NCBI GenBank assembly: GCA_947584125.1
Contig: CANPWI010000002.1
Location: 1 to 36,170 of the forward strand
DNA: 36,170 nucleotides
Direction: 5' to 3'
Source: an uncultured Clostridia bacterium
Lineage (GTDB): Bacteria > Bacillota > Clostridia > TANB77 > CAG-508
Positions 16,485-23,714 of this stretch are shown here, in pieces. Below the pieces are notes generated by a model. That model saw nothing but the letters and a program-made list of their open reading frames with translations. It did no database searches and was not told the origin of the DNA. The position numbers were made by a program, and so were the translations under genes. Position 1 is the stretch's first letter, and every line of letters starts with the position of its first letter.

Positions 16485-16584
16485 TTTCTTTCCTTTCATA
16501 TATAATATAATTAATTATATTAATAAATTATATGATATGCAAGTACTTTTTATCATTTCACTTTTCTTTTTTTTATTATTCTGT

Positions 16585-16590
16585 TATAAT
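16585..16590 (+). promoter_or_regulatory. Likely -10 element of smpB
   Basis: A perfect TATAAT 31 bases before the smpB start, with the T-rich region upstream offering only a weak -35. Confidence 0.5.
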
Positions 16591-16621
16591 ATTATAAATT
16601 TAATATGTTAGGAGAATTATT

Positions 16622-17062
16622 ATGTCTAAATTAATTGCTAAAAATCCTACAGCTTATCATAATTACAATATAACTGATACTATAGAATGTGGTATAGTAT
16701 TGTCTGGAACAGAAATAAAATCTATTAGAGCTGGTAAAGTAAATTTAAAGGATTCTTATGCTATTGTTAAGGATGGAGAAGTTTTTGTTTATGGTATGCA
16801 TATTAGTCCTTATGAACATGGAAACATATTTAATAAAGACCCTCTAAGAGCTAGAAAGTTATTATTAACAAAAAGAGAAATTAATAAACTTTTTGGCCTT
16901 ATTAAACAAAAAGGATTTACACTTGTTCCTATAAGTTTATATTTTAAGGGCAGTTTAGTAAAACTTGAATTAGGTATAGGAAAAGGTAAAAAACTATATG
17001 ATAAACGAGAAGAAATTGCAAAAAAAGATGCCCAACTTAATATTAGAAGAAATCTAAAATAA
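16622..17062 (+). CDS. smpB: SsrA-binding protein SmpB
   Basis: A 146-residue SmpB, which carries tmRNA to stalled ribosomes for trans-translation. Seen: 'NPTAYHNYNITDTIECGIVL', 'GTEIKSIRAGKVNLKDSYA', 'HISPYEHGN', 'RARKLLLTKREI', and the C-terminal decoding tail 'GKKLYDKREEIAKKDA'. TAGGAGAA precedes the ATG. In many Bacillota smpB follows rnr and is near ssrA; neither is here. Its product works in the same quality-control network as ClpP/ClpX encoded 13 kb away, which degrade SsrA-tagged proteins. Confidence 0.97.
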   Translation: MSKLIAKNPTAYHNYNITDTIECGIVLSGTEIKSIRAGKVNLKDSYAIVKDGEVFVYGMHISPYEHGNIFNKDPLRARKLLLTKREINKLFGLIKQKGFTLVPISLYFKGSLVKLELGIGKGKKLYDKREEIAKKDAQLNIRRNLK

Positions 17063-17102
17063 AATATATTTAACAAATAAACCAAAATTTCCCTTATATT
17101 GC

Positions 17103-17131
17103 TTGCATTTTTTTTTAATGTATGTTAGAAT
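17103..17131 (+). promoter_or_regulatory. Promoter of rpsT
   Basis: TTGCAT (17103-17108), 17 bases, TAGAAT (17126-17131), about 30 bases before the ribosome site of rpsT. Confidence 0.7.
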
Positions 17132-17177
17132 ATTATATGTTATAGTTTACTTTAGCTAAGAGGAGGTGCTTATAGTT

Positions 17178-17444
17178 ATGCCAAATATTAAATCAGCAAT
17201 AAAAAGAGTAAGTGTTATTGAGAAAAAAACAATGAGAAATAATATGATTAAATCTGGATATAGAACAGCTGTTAAAAAATGTGAACAAGCTATTCTTGAT
17301 AAAGATGTTAAGCTTGCAGATACATTATTTTCTGAAGCTACAAAAAAAATAGATCAAGCTTGTTCAAAAGGTGTTATTGTAAAAAATACAGCTGCTAGAA
17401 AAAAATCTAATTTAGCAAAAAAATTAAATGCTATAAAAGCATAG
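17178..17444 (+). CDS. rpsT: 30S ribosomal protein bS20
   Basis: An 88-residue bS20 that binds 16S rRNA early in assembly. Seen: 'MPNIKSAIKRVSVIEKKTMRN', 'AVKKCEQAI' and the end 'KNTAARKKSNLAKKLNAI'. The ATG at 17178 is used because AGGAGG (17161-17166) lies 11 bases upstream; a GTG four codons earlier overlaps that site. It has its own promoter and terminator. In Clostridia rpsT is commonly followed by gpr or preceded by holA; neither is present, so it stands alone. Confidence 0.96.
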   Translation: MPNIKSAIKRVSVIEKKTMRNNMIKSGYRTAVKKCEQAILDKDVKLADTLFSEATKKIDQACSKGVIVKNTAARKKSNLAKKLNAIKA

Positions 17445-17449
17445 TTTTA

Positions 17450-17475
17450 AGAGAATACAATAGTATTCTCTTTTT
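17450..17475 (+). terminator. Terminator of rpsT
   Basis: A 9-bp stem (agagaatac / gtattctct) with a four-base loop followed by a T-run, starting six bases after the rpsT stop. Confidence 0.85.
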
Positions 17476-17545
17476 CCATGTATTACCTTTGATTATTCTA
17501 TAATTTTATGTTAATATAAATTATAGAGAATTGAAGGTGATTTTT

Positions 17546-17815
17546 ATGTTTAGTATAATTAAAGAAAAATATAAAAATATAAGAGAAGTTTATATTAATT
17601 TAGAAAGTAAAATAAAAAAGATTATGAAATGTGGATTTATATTTTCCTTAATTGTTTGCTTATTATCTTGTTTTGTACTTTCAATATATGATTCTTTATA
17701 TGAAAATCCAGATTTATATTACATAGGTTTAGAATTATTTAGATGCGGACTATTTTTTATTGTAGAATTTATAATATGTGGTTTTGCTATTGATAAAATA
17801 AAAAAACAATTGTAA
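17546..17815 (+). CDS. Small two-helix membrane protein, unknown function
   Basis: An 89-residue protein that I do not recognise. It has a basic, possibly coiled N-terminus (about residues 5-27) and two predicted transmembrane helices (about 29-50 and 61-83), with an acidic loop 'DSLYENPDLYY' between them. The ATG at 17546 follows AAGGTGA at normal spacing; an upstream in-frame TTG overlaps that site. It lies after the rpsT terminator and before the disturbed region at 17816-19850. No neighbour indicates a role. Confidence 0.65.
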   Translation: MFSIIKEKYKNIREVYINLESKIKKIMKCGFIFSLIVCLLSCFVLSIYDSLYENPDLYYIGLELFRCGLFFIVEFIICGFAIDKIKKQL

Positions 17816-17837
17816 ATTTCTCCTTTTTATAAATTAT

Positions 17838-17874
17838 AATGGTATGTAATTATGAAAAATAATTACATACCATT
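17838..17874. terminator. Perfect 16-bp hairpin, probable terminator
   Basis: A perfect 16-bp inverted repeat (arms 17838-17853 and 17859-17874) around a five-base loop. It follows the stop of the plus-strand small membrane gene by about 20 bases and lies six bases past the stop of the minus-strand GLUG remnant. T-richness is only moderate on either side (TAATTTTATC on plus, ATAATTTATA on minus), so it may serve both directions. Confidence 0.6.
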
Positions 17875-17879
17875 TAATT

Positions 17880-18098
17880 TTATCTTAACTTTGGATATTC
17901 TCCATCTGTCCATTCCCATATAGTACTAAAATTCCAACTACTATAACTAGATTTTGTTTTCATTTTTTCAGTTGTTAATCCTTTTCCTTTATCTGTTGTA
18001 GATGTTGCTGCTATTCCACTAGTATCTGTATCCCAATAGGAATATGTTACAGTTCCATAATTTTCTCCTTGTTTATTTTGATTTTTTAATTTTATAAC
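17880..18098 (-). pseudogene. C-terminal remnant of a GLUG-motif surface protein
   Basis: 72 open codons on the minus strand, without a usable start, closed upstream by TAA at 18101-18099. The translation contains 'YGTVTYSYWDTDTSGIAATS', 'GKGLTTEKMKTKSSYSSWNF' and ends 'WTDGEYPKLR'. This is the standard ending of large secreted or wall-anchored proteins with GLUG and related repeats ('YWD...SG...GLTT..MK......W.F...W......YP.L'). The several hundred residues that should precede it are gone; immediately upstream is a foreign-looking palindromic block. Recognised from the family pattern by eye; intact-gene function (adhesion or similar) is only a family expectation. Confidence 0.7.
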
Positions 18099-18135
18099 TT
18101 ATTTTTCAATTAATGATATGTATGGTATGTTCGCT

Positions 18136-18288
18136 ATCTAAAGTTATATAATAATATTTCGTTATTTTGCGATAGCGCCTGAGGTGACCGCTGAAGGCTG
18201 CCTGAGCAATTTTTAATTGCTGTTACAGCGTCAGTGGGAGAGCGAATTCGTAAAATATAAGAAAGATTATTCATATAACTTTAGAGAT
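18136..18288. repeat. GC-rich palindromic element with imperfect inverted-repeat arms
   Basis: Two arms of about 45 bp (18136-18179 and 18239-18287) are imperfect reverse complements: both begin ATCT(CT)AAAGTTATAT, continue (G)AATAAT, and end TTTTRCGA..AGCG. The core between them is far richer in G+C than anything nearby and can fold further: CGCTG (18189-18193) with CAGCG (18226-18230), and AGCAATT (18205-18211) with AATTGCT (18215-18221). It has no coding content. Alternatives are a MITE-like insertion or a structured RNA. I do not recognise the family. Confidence 0.75.
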
Positions 18289-18305
18289 AAATTTACTATT
18301 TTTTA

Positions 18306-18366
18306 AAATAAAAAACTAAGCTCATTGTATATTTTTACATCAAAAATACACATAATGAACTTAGTT
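18306..18366. repeat. 61-bp direct repeat, copy A (duplicate of the gatB terminator)
   Basis: Base-for-base identical to 19789-19849. Internally it is a long imperfect hairpin (arms around aactaag...tcatt...tattttt and its complement). It lies downstream of the DUF1016 pseudogene and the recombinase-like stub on the minus strand, where it can act as their terminator. The sequence after it (ATGTTTCTTATTT) also resembles that after copy B (ATGTTCTTTATTT), so the true duplication is a little longer. Confidence 0.9.
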
Positions 18367-18396
18367 CTATATGTTTCTTATTTATTTCATTTTCTT

Positions 18397-18450
18397 TTAA
18401 CAGATTACTTGTATGTATACTCTCGCAAGGGTTACAGCTTTTATATTCAT
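18397..18450 (-). pseudogene. Possible stub of a serine recombinase N-terminus
   Basis: A 17-codon frame with a good ribosome site (AAAGGAG, ten bases before the ATG at 18450) starts 'MNIKAVTLARV' and then leaves the pattern and stops at TAA. The opening matches the usual beginning of serine site-specific recombinases (…AVxxARVS…), whose catalytic Ser would be the next residue; here it is Tyr. It lies 31 bases from the end of direct-repeat copy A, the position where an element's recombinase gene often sits. The match is short, so chance is possible. Confidence 0.4.
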
Positions 18451-18592
18451 CTTATGTTTTCTCCTTTTACTTTCTTTTGTTTAATTTTACATTAACTTAT
18501 TATAATTGTCAATATTTTTAAATTTTAATTTATAAGTATAATTTTAAAATAAAATTCTTTATATTTTATATAAAATTTAGGATTTTCTATTC

Positions 18593-19637
18593 TTAATTAT
18601 CTTGCTGCTTTTCTATTTCTTCAATGTCTTTAATATGCAATTCAATATCTTCTACTTTTGGTAATTGCTTCTGTAAATACTCTGGAATATCTTCTAATAA
18701 TTTATATTCACTGACGCCAATAGGATTATTTACATTTCTTAAAGCATATTCTGCCGTTAGCTTATCTTTTTCCTTGCACAAAAGAATACCAATAGTAGGA
18801 TTATCTCCTTCTTTTCTTAATGTATCATCAACAGCAGACAAATAAAAATTTATTTGCCCTGCATCTGTTGGTTTAAATTTCCTTGCTTTTAATTCAACTA
18901 CGATATAGCATCTTAATTCTAAATGATAAAATAATAAATCTATAAAATAGTCTGTATCACTAACTGTAATTTTATATTGATTTCCCACAAAAGCAAAGCC
19001 ATTTCCAAGTTCAATAAGCACATCTTTTATTCTATTTATCATAGCATTTTCAATTTGTACTTCATTTGAATGTTTTTTTAATGAAATAAAATCAAACAAA
19101 TATGGATCTTTCATTGTTTGTATTGCTAAATCACTTTGTAAATTTGGAAGTGTGTCAGAAAAATTAGTTGTTTTTTCAGCAATTGCTTGTCTTTCATATA
19201 ATTTACTTGTAAGTTGCATTTCTAGTATGTTTACAGACCATCCATTTTTTATAGTTTCACTAATATACCATTTTCTAATTTCAATATCTTTTATTTTTTC
19301 CATTAGTAATACATTATGAGTCCAAGTAATTTGTGCAGTTACTGACTGCACAAATTCAAAATCTGGATATTCTTCTGCAAATCTTCTCATATTTTTCAGA
19401 TTCCTAACGGAAAATCCGTCTTATTTCAGGAAATTCTAATTTTAAATCTATTGATAAATTATCTACAAATTTATTTCCCCATTGACTGTTTTCTAGAATA
19501 ATTTTACCAATGTGCCAATACATAAAAATAAGTTCTTTATTAACAGCCTGCATTGCTTGATATTGAGATTTTAAAATTTCTTGTTTAATATTTTCAAAAA
19601 TATTTTTATAATTGTTAGTATCTATTTTATTTAACAT
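18593..19637 (-). pseudogene. DUF1016/YhcG-family PD-(D/E)xK nuclease, frameshifted
   Basis: Two frames together make one YhcG-family protein. The 5' part (19637 to about 19419) gives the DUF1016 N-terminal domain from 'YWHIGKIILENSQWGNKF' to 'LKLEFPEIR'. One extra base (C at about 19418) throws the frame to a stop at 19406-19404. In the next frame the reading continues 'GFSVRNLKNMRRFAEEYPDF' and runs to 18593 with the nuclease domain: 'DYFIDLLFYHLELRCYIVVELKARKFKP', containing the Asp and ExK residues. Repaired length is about 347 residues, normal for the family. These proteins are found near restriction-modification and mobile loci. No partner genes remain. An AGAAGG site precedes the ATG at 19637. 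Unless slippage rescues it, the protein is lost. Confidence 0.85.
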
Positions 19638-19788
19638 ATTTACCTTCTTTCTAATTTAACAAGATCAGTTGCCAAATTAAATTTTCTGTTTTGTAACTCA
19701 TACTATATCACAAAATTCAAAAATTTTCCATAAAATTCACAAAGTCCTAATCATATATTAATTCTTTTATTATTCAAAGTTATAAGAT

Positions 19789-19849
19789 AAATAAAAAACT
19801 AAGCTCATTGTATATTTTTACATCAAAAATACACATAATGAACTTAGTT
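19789..19849. repeat. 61-bp direct repeat, copy B (gatB terminator)
   Basis: Identical to 18306-18366, 1483 bp away. Twelve bases after the gatB stop on the minus strand, the imperfect hairpin (AACTAAGTTCATTATGTGTATTTTT pattern and its complement, with mismatches) ends in TTTTTTATTTATC, so it works as the gatCAB terminator. Confidence 0.9.
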
Positions 19850-19860
19850 TTTTATGTTCT

Positions 19861-21300
19861 TTATTTTTTTAATTCTTCTATAAACATTTTGTTTAGCATT
19901 TGTGGGTTTGCTTTTCCTTTTGTTTGTTTCATTGCTTGGCCTACTAAAAATCCTAGTGCTTTTTCTTTTCCTGCTTTATAGTCTGCTACTGATTGTTCAT
20001 TTTCTGAAAGTACTTTTAATACTACCTCTTTAATTGCACTTTCATCTGAAATTTGAACCCAACCATTTTCTTCAATTATTTTACTTGGAGATTTTGGATT
20101 TTCAAATAGTTCTGCAAGTACTTTTTTTCCTATTGTATTGCTAATTGTTCCTTTTTCTATTAATGCTATTAATTCTGCTAAGTTTTCAGCAGTAAATGGT
20201 ATTTGGTCTGGTTCTAGTTCTTTTTCATTTAATGTTTTTGAAATATCTGACAAAATCCAGTTAACTACTGCTTTAGGATTGTTTGATATTTTTGTTGCTT
20301 CTTCAAATAAATCTGATAGATATTTTGATGATGTTAATATTCTTGCTTCTTTTTCTGTTAATTTATATTCTTCTAAATATCTTATTCTTCTTGATTCTGG
20401 TAATTCTGGTAATGCTTTTCTTATATTTTCTATATATTCATCTGAAAGTCTTATTGCAACTAAATCAGGATCTGGGAAATATCTATAATCTTGTGCATCT
20501 TCTTTATCTCTCATTGTAAATGTTTTTCCTGATACATCATCCCATCTTAGTGTTTCTTGTTCTATTTTTCCTCCATCTTCTATTATATCTATTTGTCTTT
20601 CAACCTCATATTCGATTGCTCTTACAATAGAACGGAAAGAGTTCATGTTTTTCATTTCTGTTCTTGTTCCAAATTCTTTTGCTCCTTTTTTTCTTACAGA
20701 AACATTAACATCTGCTCTTAATGAACCTTCTTGCATTTTACAGTCTGATACCTCTATATATTCAAGTATTGATTTTAATTTTCTTAAATAAATTTCTGTT
20801 TCATTTGCTGACCTTAAGTCTGGCTCTGATACTATTTCAATTAAAGGAACTCCTGCTCTATTTAAATCTACCAAGCTTCCTCTTCCATATTCATCATGAT
20901 TTAATTTTCCAGCATCTTCTTCTATATGAATTCTTGTTAATCTTATTTTCTTTGTTCCTTCTTCTGTTTCTATTTCTATGTATCCTTTTTCACAAAGTGG
21001 TTTATCAAATTGTGATATTTGATATGCTTTTGGTAAGTCTGGATAAAAATAATTTTTTCTATCATTTTTACTATCTCTAGATATTTCACAATTAGTAGCA
21101 AGTCCAGCTTTTACTGCATATTCTACTACTTTTTCATTAAGTACTGGTAATGTTCCTGGCATTGCCATACAAATAGGACAACAATGTGTATTTGGCTCTC
21201 CTCCAAATTCTGTAGGGCATGAGCAAAATATTTTTGTTTTTGTTGAAAGTTCAGCATGAACCTCAAGTCCTATAACAACTTCATAATCTTCTCTTGACAT
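19861..21300 (-). CDS. gatB: Asp-tRNA(Asn)/Glu-tRNA(Gln) amidotransferase subunit B
   Basis: A complete 479-residue GatB, the tRNA-binding kinase-like subunit that activates the mischarged Asp/Glu before GatA supplies ammonia. Seen: 'YEVVIGLEVHAELSTKTKIF', a Cys cluster 'CSCPTEFGGEPNTHCCPIC' fitting a zinc site, 'AGVPLIEIVSEPDL', 'CKMQEGSLRADVNVS', 'YRYFPDPDL', and the C-terminal YqeY-like domain ending 'GQAMKQTKGKANPQMLNKM'. AAGGAGGA precedes the ATG. It is the last gene of gatCAB and is followed by the duplicated terminator (copy B). Confidence 0.97.
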   Translation of the reverse strand: MSREDYEVVIGLEVHAELSTKTKIFCSCPTEFGGEPNTHCCPICMAMPGTLPVLNEKVVEYAVKAGLATNCEISRDSKNDRKNYFYPDLPKAYQISQFDKPLCEKGYIEIETEEGTKKIRLTRIHIEEDAGKLNHDEYGRGSLVDLNRAGVPLIEIVSEPDLRSANETEIYLRKLKSILEYIEVSDCKMQEGSLRADVNVSVRKKGAKEFGTRTEMKNMNSFRSIVRAIEYEVERQIDIIEDGGKIEQETLRWDDVSGKTFTMRDKEDAQDYRYFPDPDLVAIRLSDEYIENIRKALPELPESRRIRYLEEYKLTEKEARILTSSKYLSDLFEEATKISNNPKAVVNWILSDISKTLNEKELEPDQIPFTAENLAELIALIEKGTISNTIGKKVLAELFENPKSPSKIIEENGWVQISDESAIKEVVLKVLSENEQSVADYKAGKEKALGFLVGQAMKQTKGKANPQMLNKMFIEELKK

Positions 21301-21312
21301 TATATGTCCTCC

Positions 21313-22782
21313 TTATTTCTTAAATTCTGGTTTATAATTTTCTCTAAATTTTATTGCTTGTTCTAAAGTATATGCTGCATTTAATAATTTTTCTTCTTCA
21401 AAATAGTTTCCTATTAATTGTAATCCTATTGGCATTCCTTGCTTGTCTACACTAATTGGAATTGAAATTCCAGGAAGTCCTGCAATATTTACTGGAACTG
21501 TGCATATATCTGCAAGATACATTTCTAATGGATTATTTGACCTTTCTCCTAAGTTAAATGCTACTGTTGGTGCTGTTGGTGTTAATATTACATCATATTT
21601 TTTAAATGCATCTGCAAATTGTTTTTTTACAAGTGTTCTTACTTTTTGTGCCTTTTTATAATAAGCATCATAATATCCTGATGAAAGTACATAAGTTCCT
21701 AAAATAATTCTTCTTTTTACCTCTTGTCCAAATCCTTCACTTCTTGAATTTCTATATATATCTTTTAAATTTTCAAATTCCTTAGTTCTATATCCATAAC
21801 GAATTCCATCAAATCTACCTAAGTTTGAGCTTGCTTCTGCACATGCTATAATGTAATAAGTAGCTAATGCATAGTCTGCAACATCTATAGAACATTCTTC
21901 AACAATTGCTCCTAATTCTTTATATTTTTCTACTGCTTCAAATATTTTTTCTTTTACTTCTTTATTTATACCTTCTCCAAAATATTCTTTTGGAATTCCA
22001 ATTTTTAATCCTTTTACATCATTTTTTAGTGCCTTGGTATAGTCTTTTCTTTCAATTTCTTGTGATGTTGTATCTTTTGAATCATGCCCTGCTATCATAT
22101 TTAATAATATTGCAGAATCCTCTACATCTTTTGTAATTGGACCTATTTGGTCAAGTGATGATGCAAATGCTACAAGTCCATATCTTGAAACAAGTCCATA
22201 AGTTGGTTTTAATCCTACAACTCCACAAAATGCTGCTGGTTGACGAATAGAACCTCCTGTATCTGAACCTAAAGCAAATGGAACAAGTTCTGCTGCAACA
22301 GCTGCTGCTGAACCTCCACTTGAACCTCCTGGTACTTTATTTAGATTCCATGGATTTTTTGTTTTCTTGAAGTATGAATATTCTGTAGACCCTCCCATTG
22401 CAAATTCATCCATATTTAGCTTTCCTAAGCTTATAATTTCTTCATTATTTAACTTTTCTACAACTGTAGCATTATAAGGTGATATAAAGTTTTCAAGCAT
22501 TTTAGATGCACATGTTGTTTTTACACCTTTTGTACACATATTATCTTTTATTCCTATTGGTATACCTGCATAGCTAGATACTTTTTCTCCTTTTGCTCTT
22601 TTTTCATCTATTTCTTTTGCTTGTTTCATAGCTTCCTCAGTAGTTAGTGTAATAAAAGCATCTACATCTTTTTCTTTTTCGTTTATTCTGTCTATATATG
22701 CTTTTGTAATTTCTTGTGATGTCAATTCTTTTTTATCTAATTTTTCTTTTAATTCATGTACAGTTAATTCTGTTATATTCAT
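21313..22782 (-). CDS. gatA: Asp-tRNA(Asn)/Glu-tRNA(Gln) amidotransferase subunit A
   Basis: A 489-residue amidase-signature protein that releases ammonia from glutamine for GatB. The Ser-cisSer-Lys triad is intact: K79 (GIKDNM), S154 (PGGSSGGS) and S178 (GSDTGGSIR), at the same numbers as in the Staphylococcus aureus enzyme. The end 'GLPGISIPISVDKQGMPIGLQLIG' is typical. It begins 48 bases after gatC and ends 12 bases before the gatB start, with AGGAGGG before its ATG. Confidence 0.97.
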   Translation of the reverse strand: MNITELTVHELKEKLDKKELTSQEITKAYIDRINEKEKDVDAFITLTTEEAMKQAKEIDEKRAKGEKVSSYAGIPIGIKDNMCTKGVKTTCASKMLENFISPYNATVVEKLNNEEIISLGKLNMDEFAMGGSTEYSYFKKTKNPWNLNKVPGGSSGGSAAAVAAELVPFALGSDTGGSIRQPAAFCGVVGLKPTYGLVSRYGLVAFASSLDQIGPITKDVEDSAILLNMIAGHDSKDTTSQEIERKDYTKALKNDVKGLKIGIPKEYFGEGINKEVKEKIFEAVEKYKELGAIVEECSIDVADYALATYYIIACAEASSNLGRFDGIRYGYRTKEFENLKDIYRNSRSEGFGQEVKRRIILGTYVLSSGYYDAYYKKAQKVRTLVKKQFADAFKKYDVILTPTAPTVAFNLGERSNNPLEMYLADICTVPVNIAGLPGISIPISVDKQGMPIGLQLIGNYFEEEKLLNAAYTLEQAIKFRENYKPEFKK

Positions 22783-22830
22783 TTAAGAAGTCCCTCCTAT
22801 AATTTTTTATTCTTTAATTTTTTAATGATT

Positions 22831-23115
22831 TTATAGTACCTTAGGTATTTTAAACATTCCATTTTCTTTGTCTGGAGCATTTTGTAATAAGCTTTCTCTA
22901 TCTTCAAAATTTATTATTTCATCTTTTCTAAATACATTGTATTTATCTTGAACTCCTATTGCTTCTTCTAGGTCGTCTACATTTGCATTATTTACAATAT
23001 TTGCATAATTTAATATATCTTGTAAATGTAATATATAAGTATCTTCTTCCTCTTCTTTTAATTTTAAATTAGCAAGTTTTGCAATATGTCTAATTTCTTC
23101 TTTACTTACCTTCAT
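22831..23115 (-). CDS. gatC: Asp-tRNA(Asn)/Glu-tRNA(Gln) amidotransferase subunit C
   Basis: A 94-residue GatC, the small strap that holds GatA and GatB together. Seen: 'VSKEEIRHIAKLANLKLKEEE', the central acidic helix, and the ending 'LLQNAPDKENGMFKIPKVL', a hallmark of GatC. First gene of gatCAB; AAGGAGAGG precedes the ATG. A TATAAT promoter with a perfect palindrome sits just upstream. Confidence 0.96.
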   Translation of the reverse strand: MKVSKEEIRHIAKLANLKLKEEEEDTYILHLQDILNYANIVNNANVDDLEEAIGVQDKYNVFRKDEIINFEDRESLLQNAPDKENGMFKIPKVL

Positions 23116-23130
23116 TTATATCCTCTCCTT

Positions 23131-23156
23131 GTTATATAATGAATAAATTATATAAC
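23131..23156. repeat. Perfect palindrome at the gatC promoter
   Basis: Ten-base arms (gttatataat / attatataac) around six bases, covering the -10 hexamer and the likely transcription start of gatC. It could be an operator or merely symmetrical A/T sequence; it presents TATAAT on both strands. Confidence 0.6.
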
Positions 23157-23175
23157 GATTTAATAAAAAAAACAA
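23147..23175 (-). promoter_or_regulatory. Promoter of gatCAB
   Basis: The minus strand reads TTGTTT (23175-23170), 17 bases, TATAAT (23152-23147). The -35 hexamer lies in the 3' arm and T-tract of the upstream terminator. Confidence 0.75.
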
Positions 23176-23195
23176 GGTTTTACCTTGCTTTTTTT
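23165..23195 (-). terminator. Terminator of the DUF6514-DUF2752-DUF4190 operon
   Basis: A stem (aaaaaagcaagg / ccttgtttttttt) with a five-base loop and a run of T on the minus strand, 12 bases after the DUF4190 stop. The plus-strand side is also T-rich. Confidence 0.85.
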
Positions 23196-23207
23196 ATTAA
23201 CTATTAA

Positions 23208-23675
23208 TTATCTTCTATATATTGCATTATATAAATCTAAATTTATATTATTATTTTCGCTTATGTTTTCAGCTTCATTTATAAATTCTTCCCATGCTTC
23301 TGGATTTTGCAAATATGATGTTACAGCTGTCACGCCAAATATAACACCAATTATTACTAGAATTACTAATAATACTAATGTAATTATTCCCATAACAAGT
23401 CCTGCTGTTGCCATTCCTTTTCCTGCCTTTTTTCTACCTATAACTCCCAATATTATTGCTGCTATAGAAGCTGGTACTGATATATACCAAACACAACATA
23501 GTATTAAAGATATTATTCCAAGTACCATTGAGGCTATACTATATCCTTTTGTTTCTGTATTTGTTGTTTCTTTTTTATCTTGTTTATTTTCTGTTACAAT
23601 TTCTGCTTCTTTTACTTCTTTTTTTTGAGTGCTTTCTTCTTTTATTTCTTCATTTTTATTTTCTTCGTTTTCCAT
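23208..23675 (-). CDS. DUF4190-type membrane protein
   Basis: A 155-residue protein with a long hydrophilic, Glu/Lys-rich N-terminus (residues 1-43) and then the DUF4190 pattern: 'GYSIASMVLGIISLILCC', a short turn, 'AIILGVIGRKKAGKGMATAGLVMGI' and a second and third hydrophobic stretch. The 'GKGMATAGLVMGI' signature is distinctive. The C-terminus after residue 121 is polar and probably outside the membrane. Function of the family is unknown. Last gene of a three-gene operon, 39 bases after the DUF2752 gene; AGGAGG precedes the ATG. Confidence 0.8.
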   Translation of the reverse strand: MENEENKNEEIKEESTQKKEVKEAEIVTENKQDKKETTNTETKGYSIASMVLGIISLILCCVWYISVPASIAAIILGVIGRKKAGKGMATAGLVMGIITLVLLVILVIIGVIFGVTAVTSYLQNPEAWEEFINEAENISENNNINLDLYNAIYRR

Positions 23676-23714
23676 ATTTTTTCCTCCTTTTATTTTTCTA
23701 AATTTTATTATAAC

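Noticed and set aside
18306..19849. The repeated 61-bp units as part of a CRISPR array
   Set aside because: Only two copies 1.5 kb apart, and each is a terminator-like hairpin.
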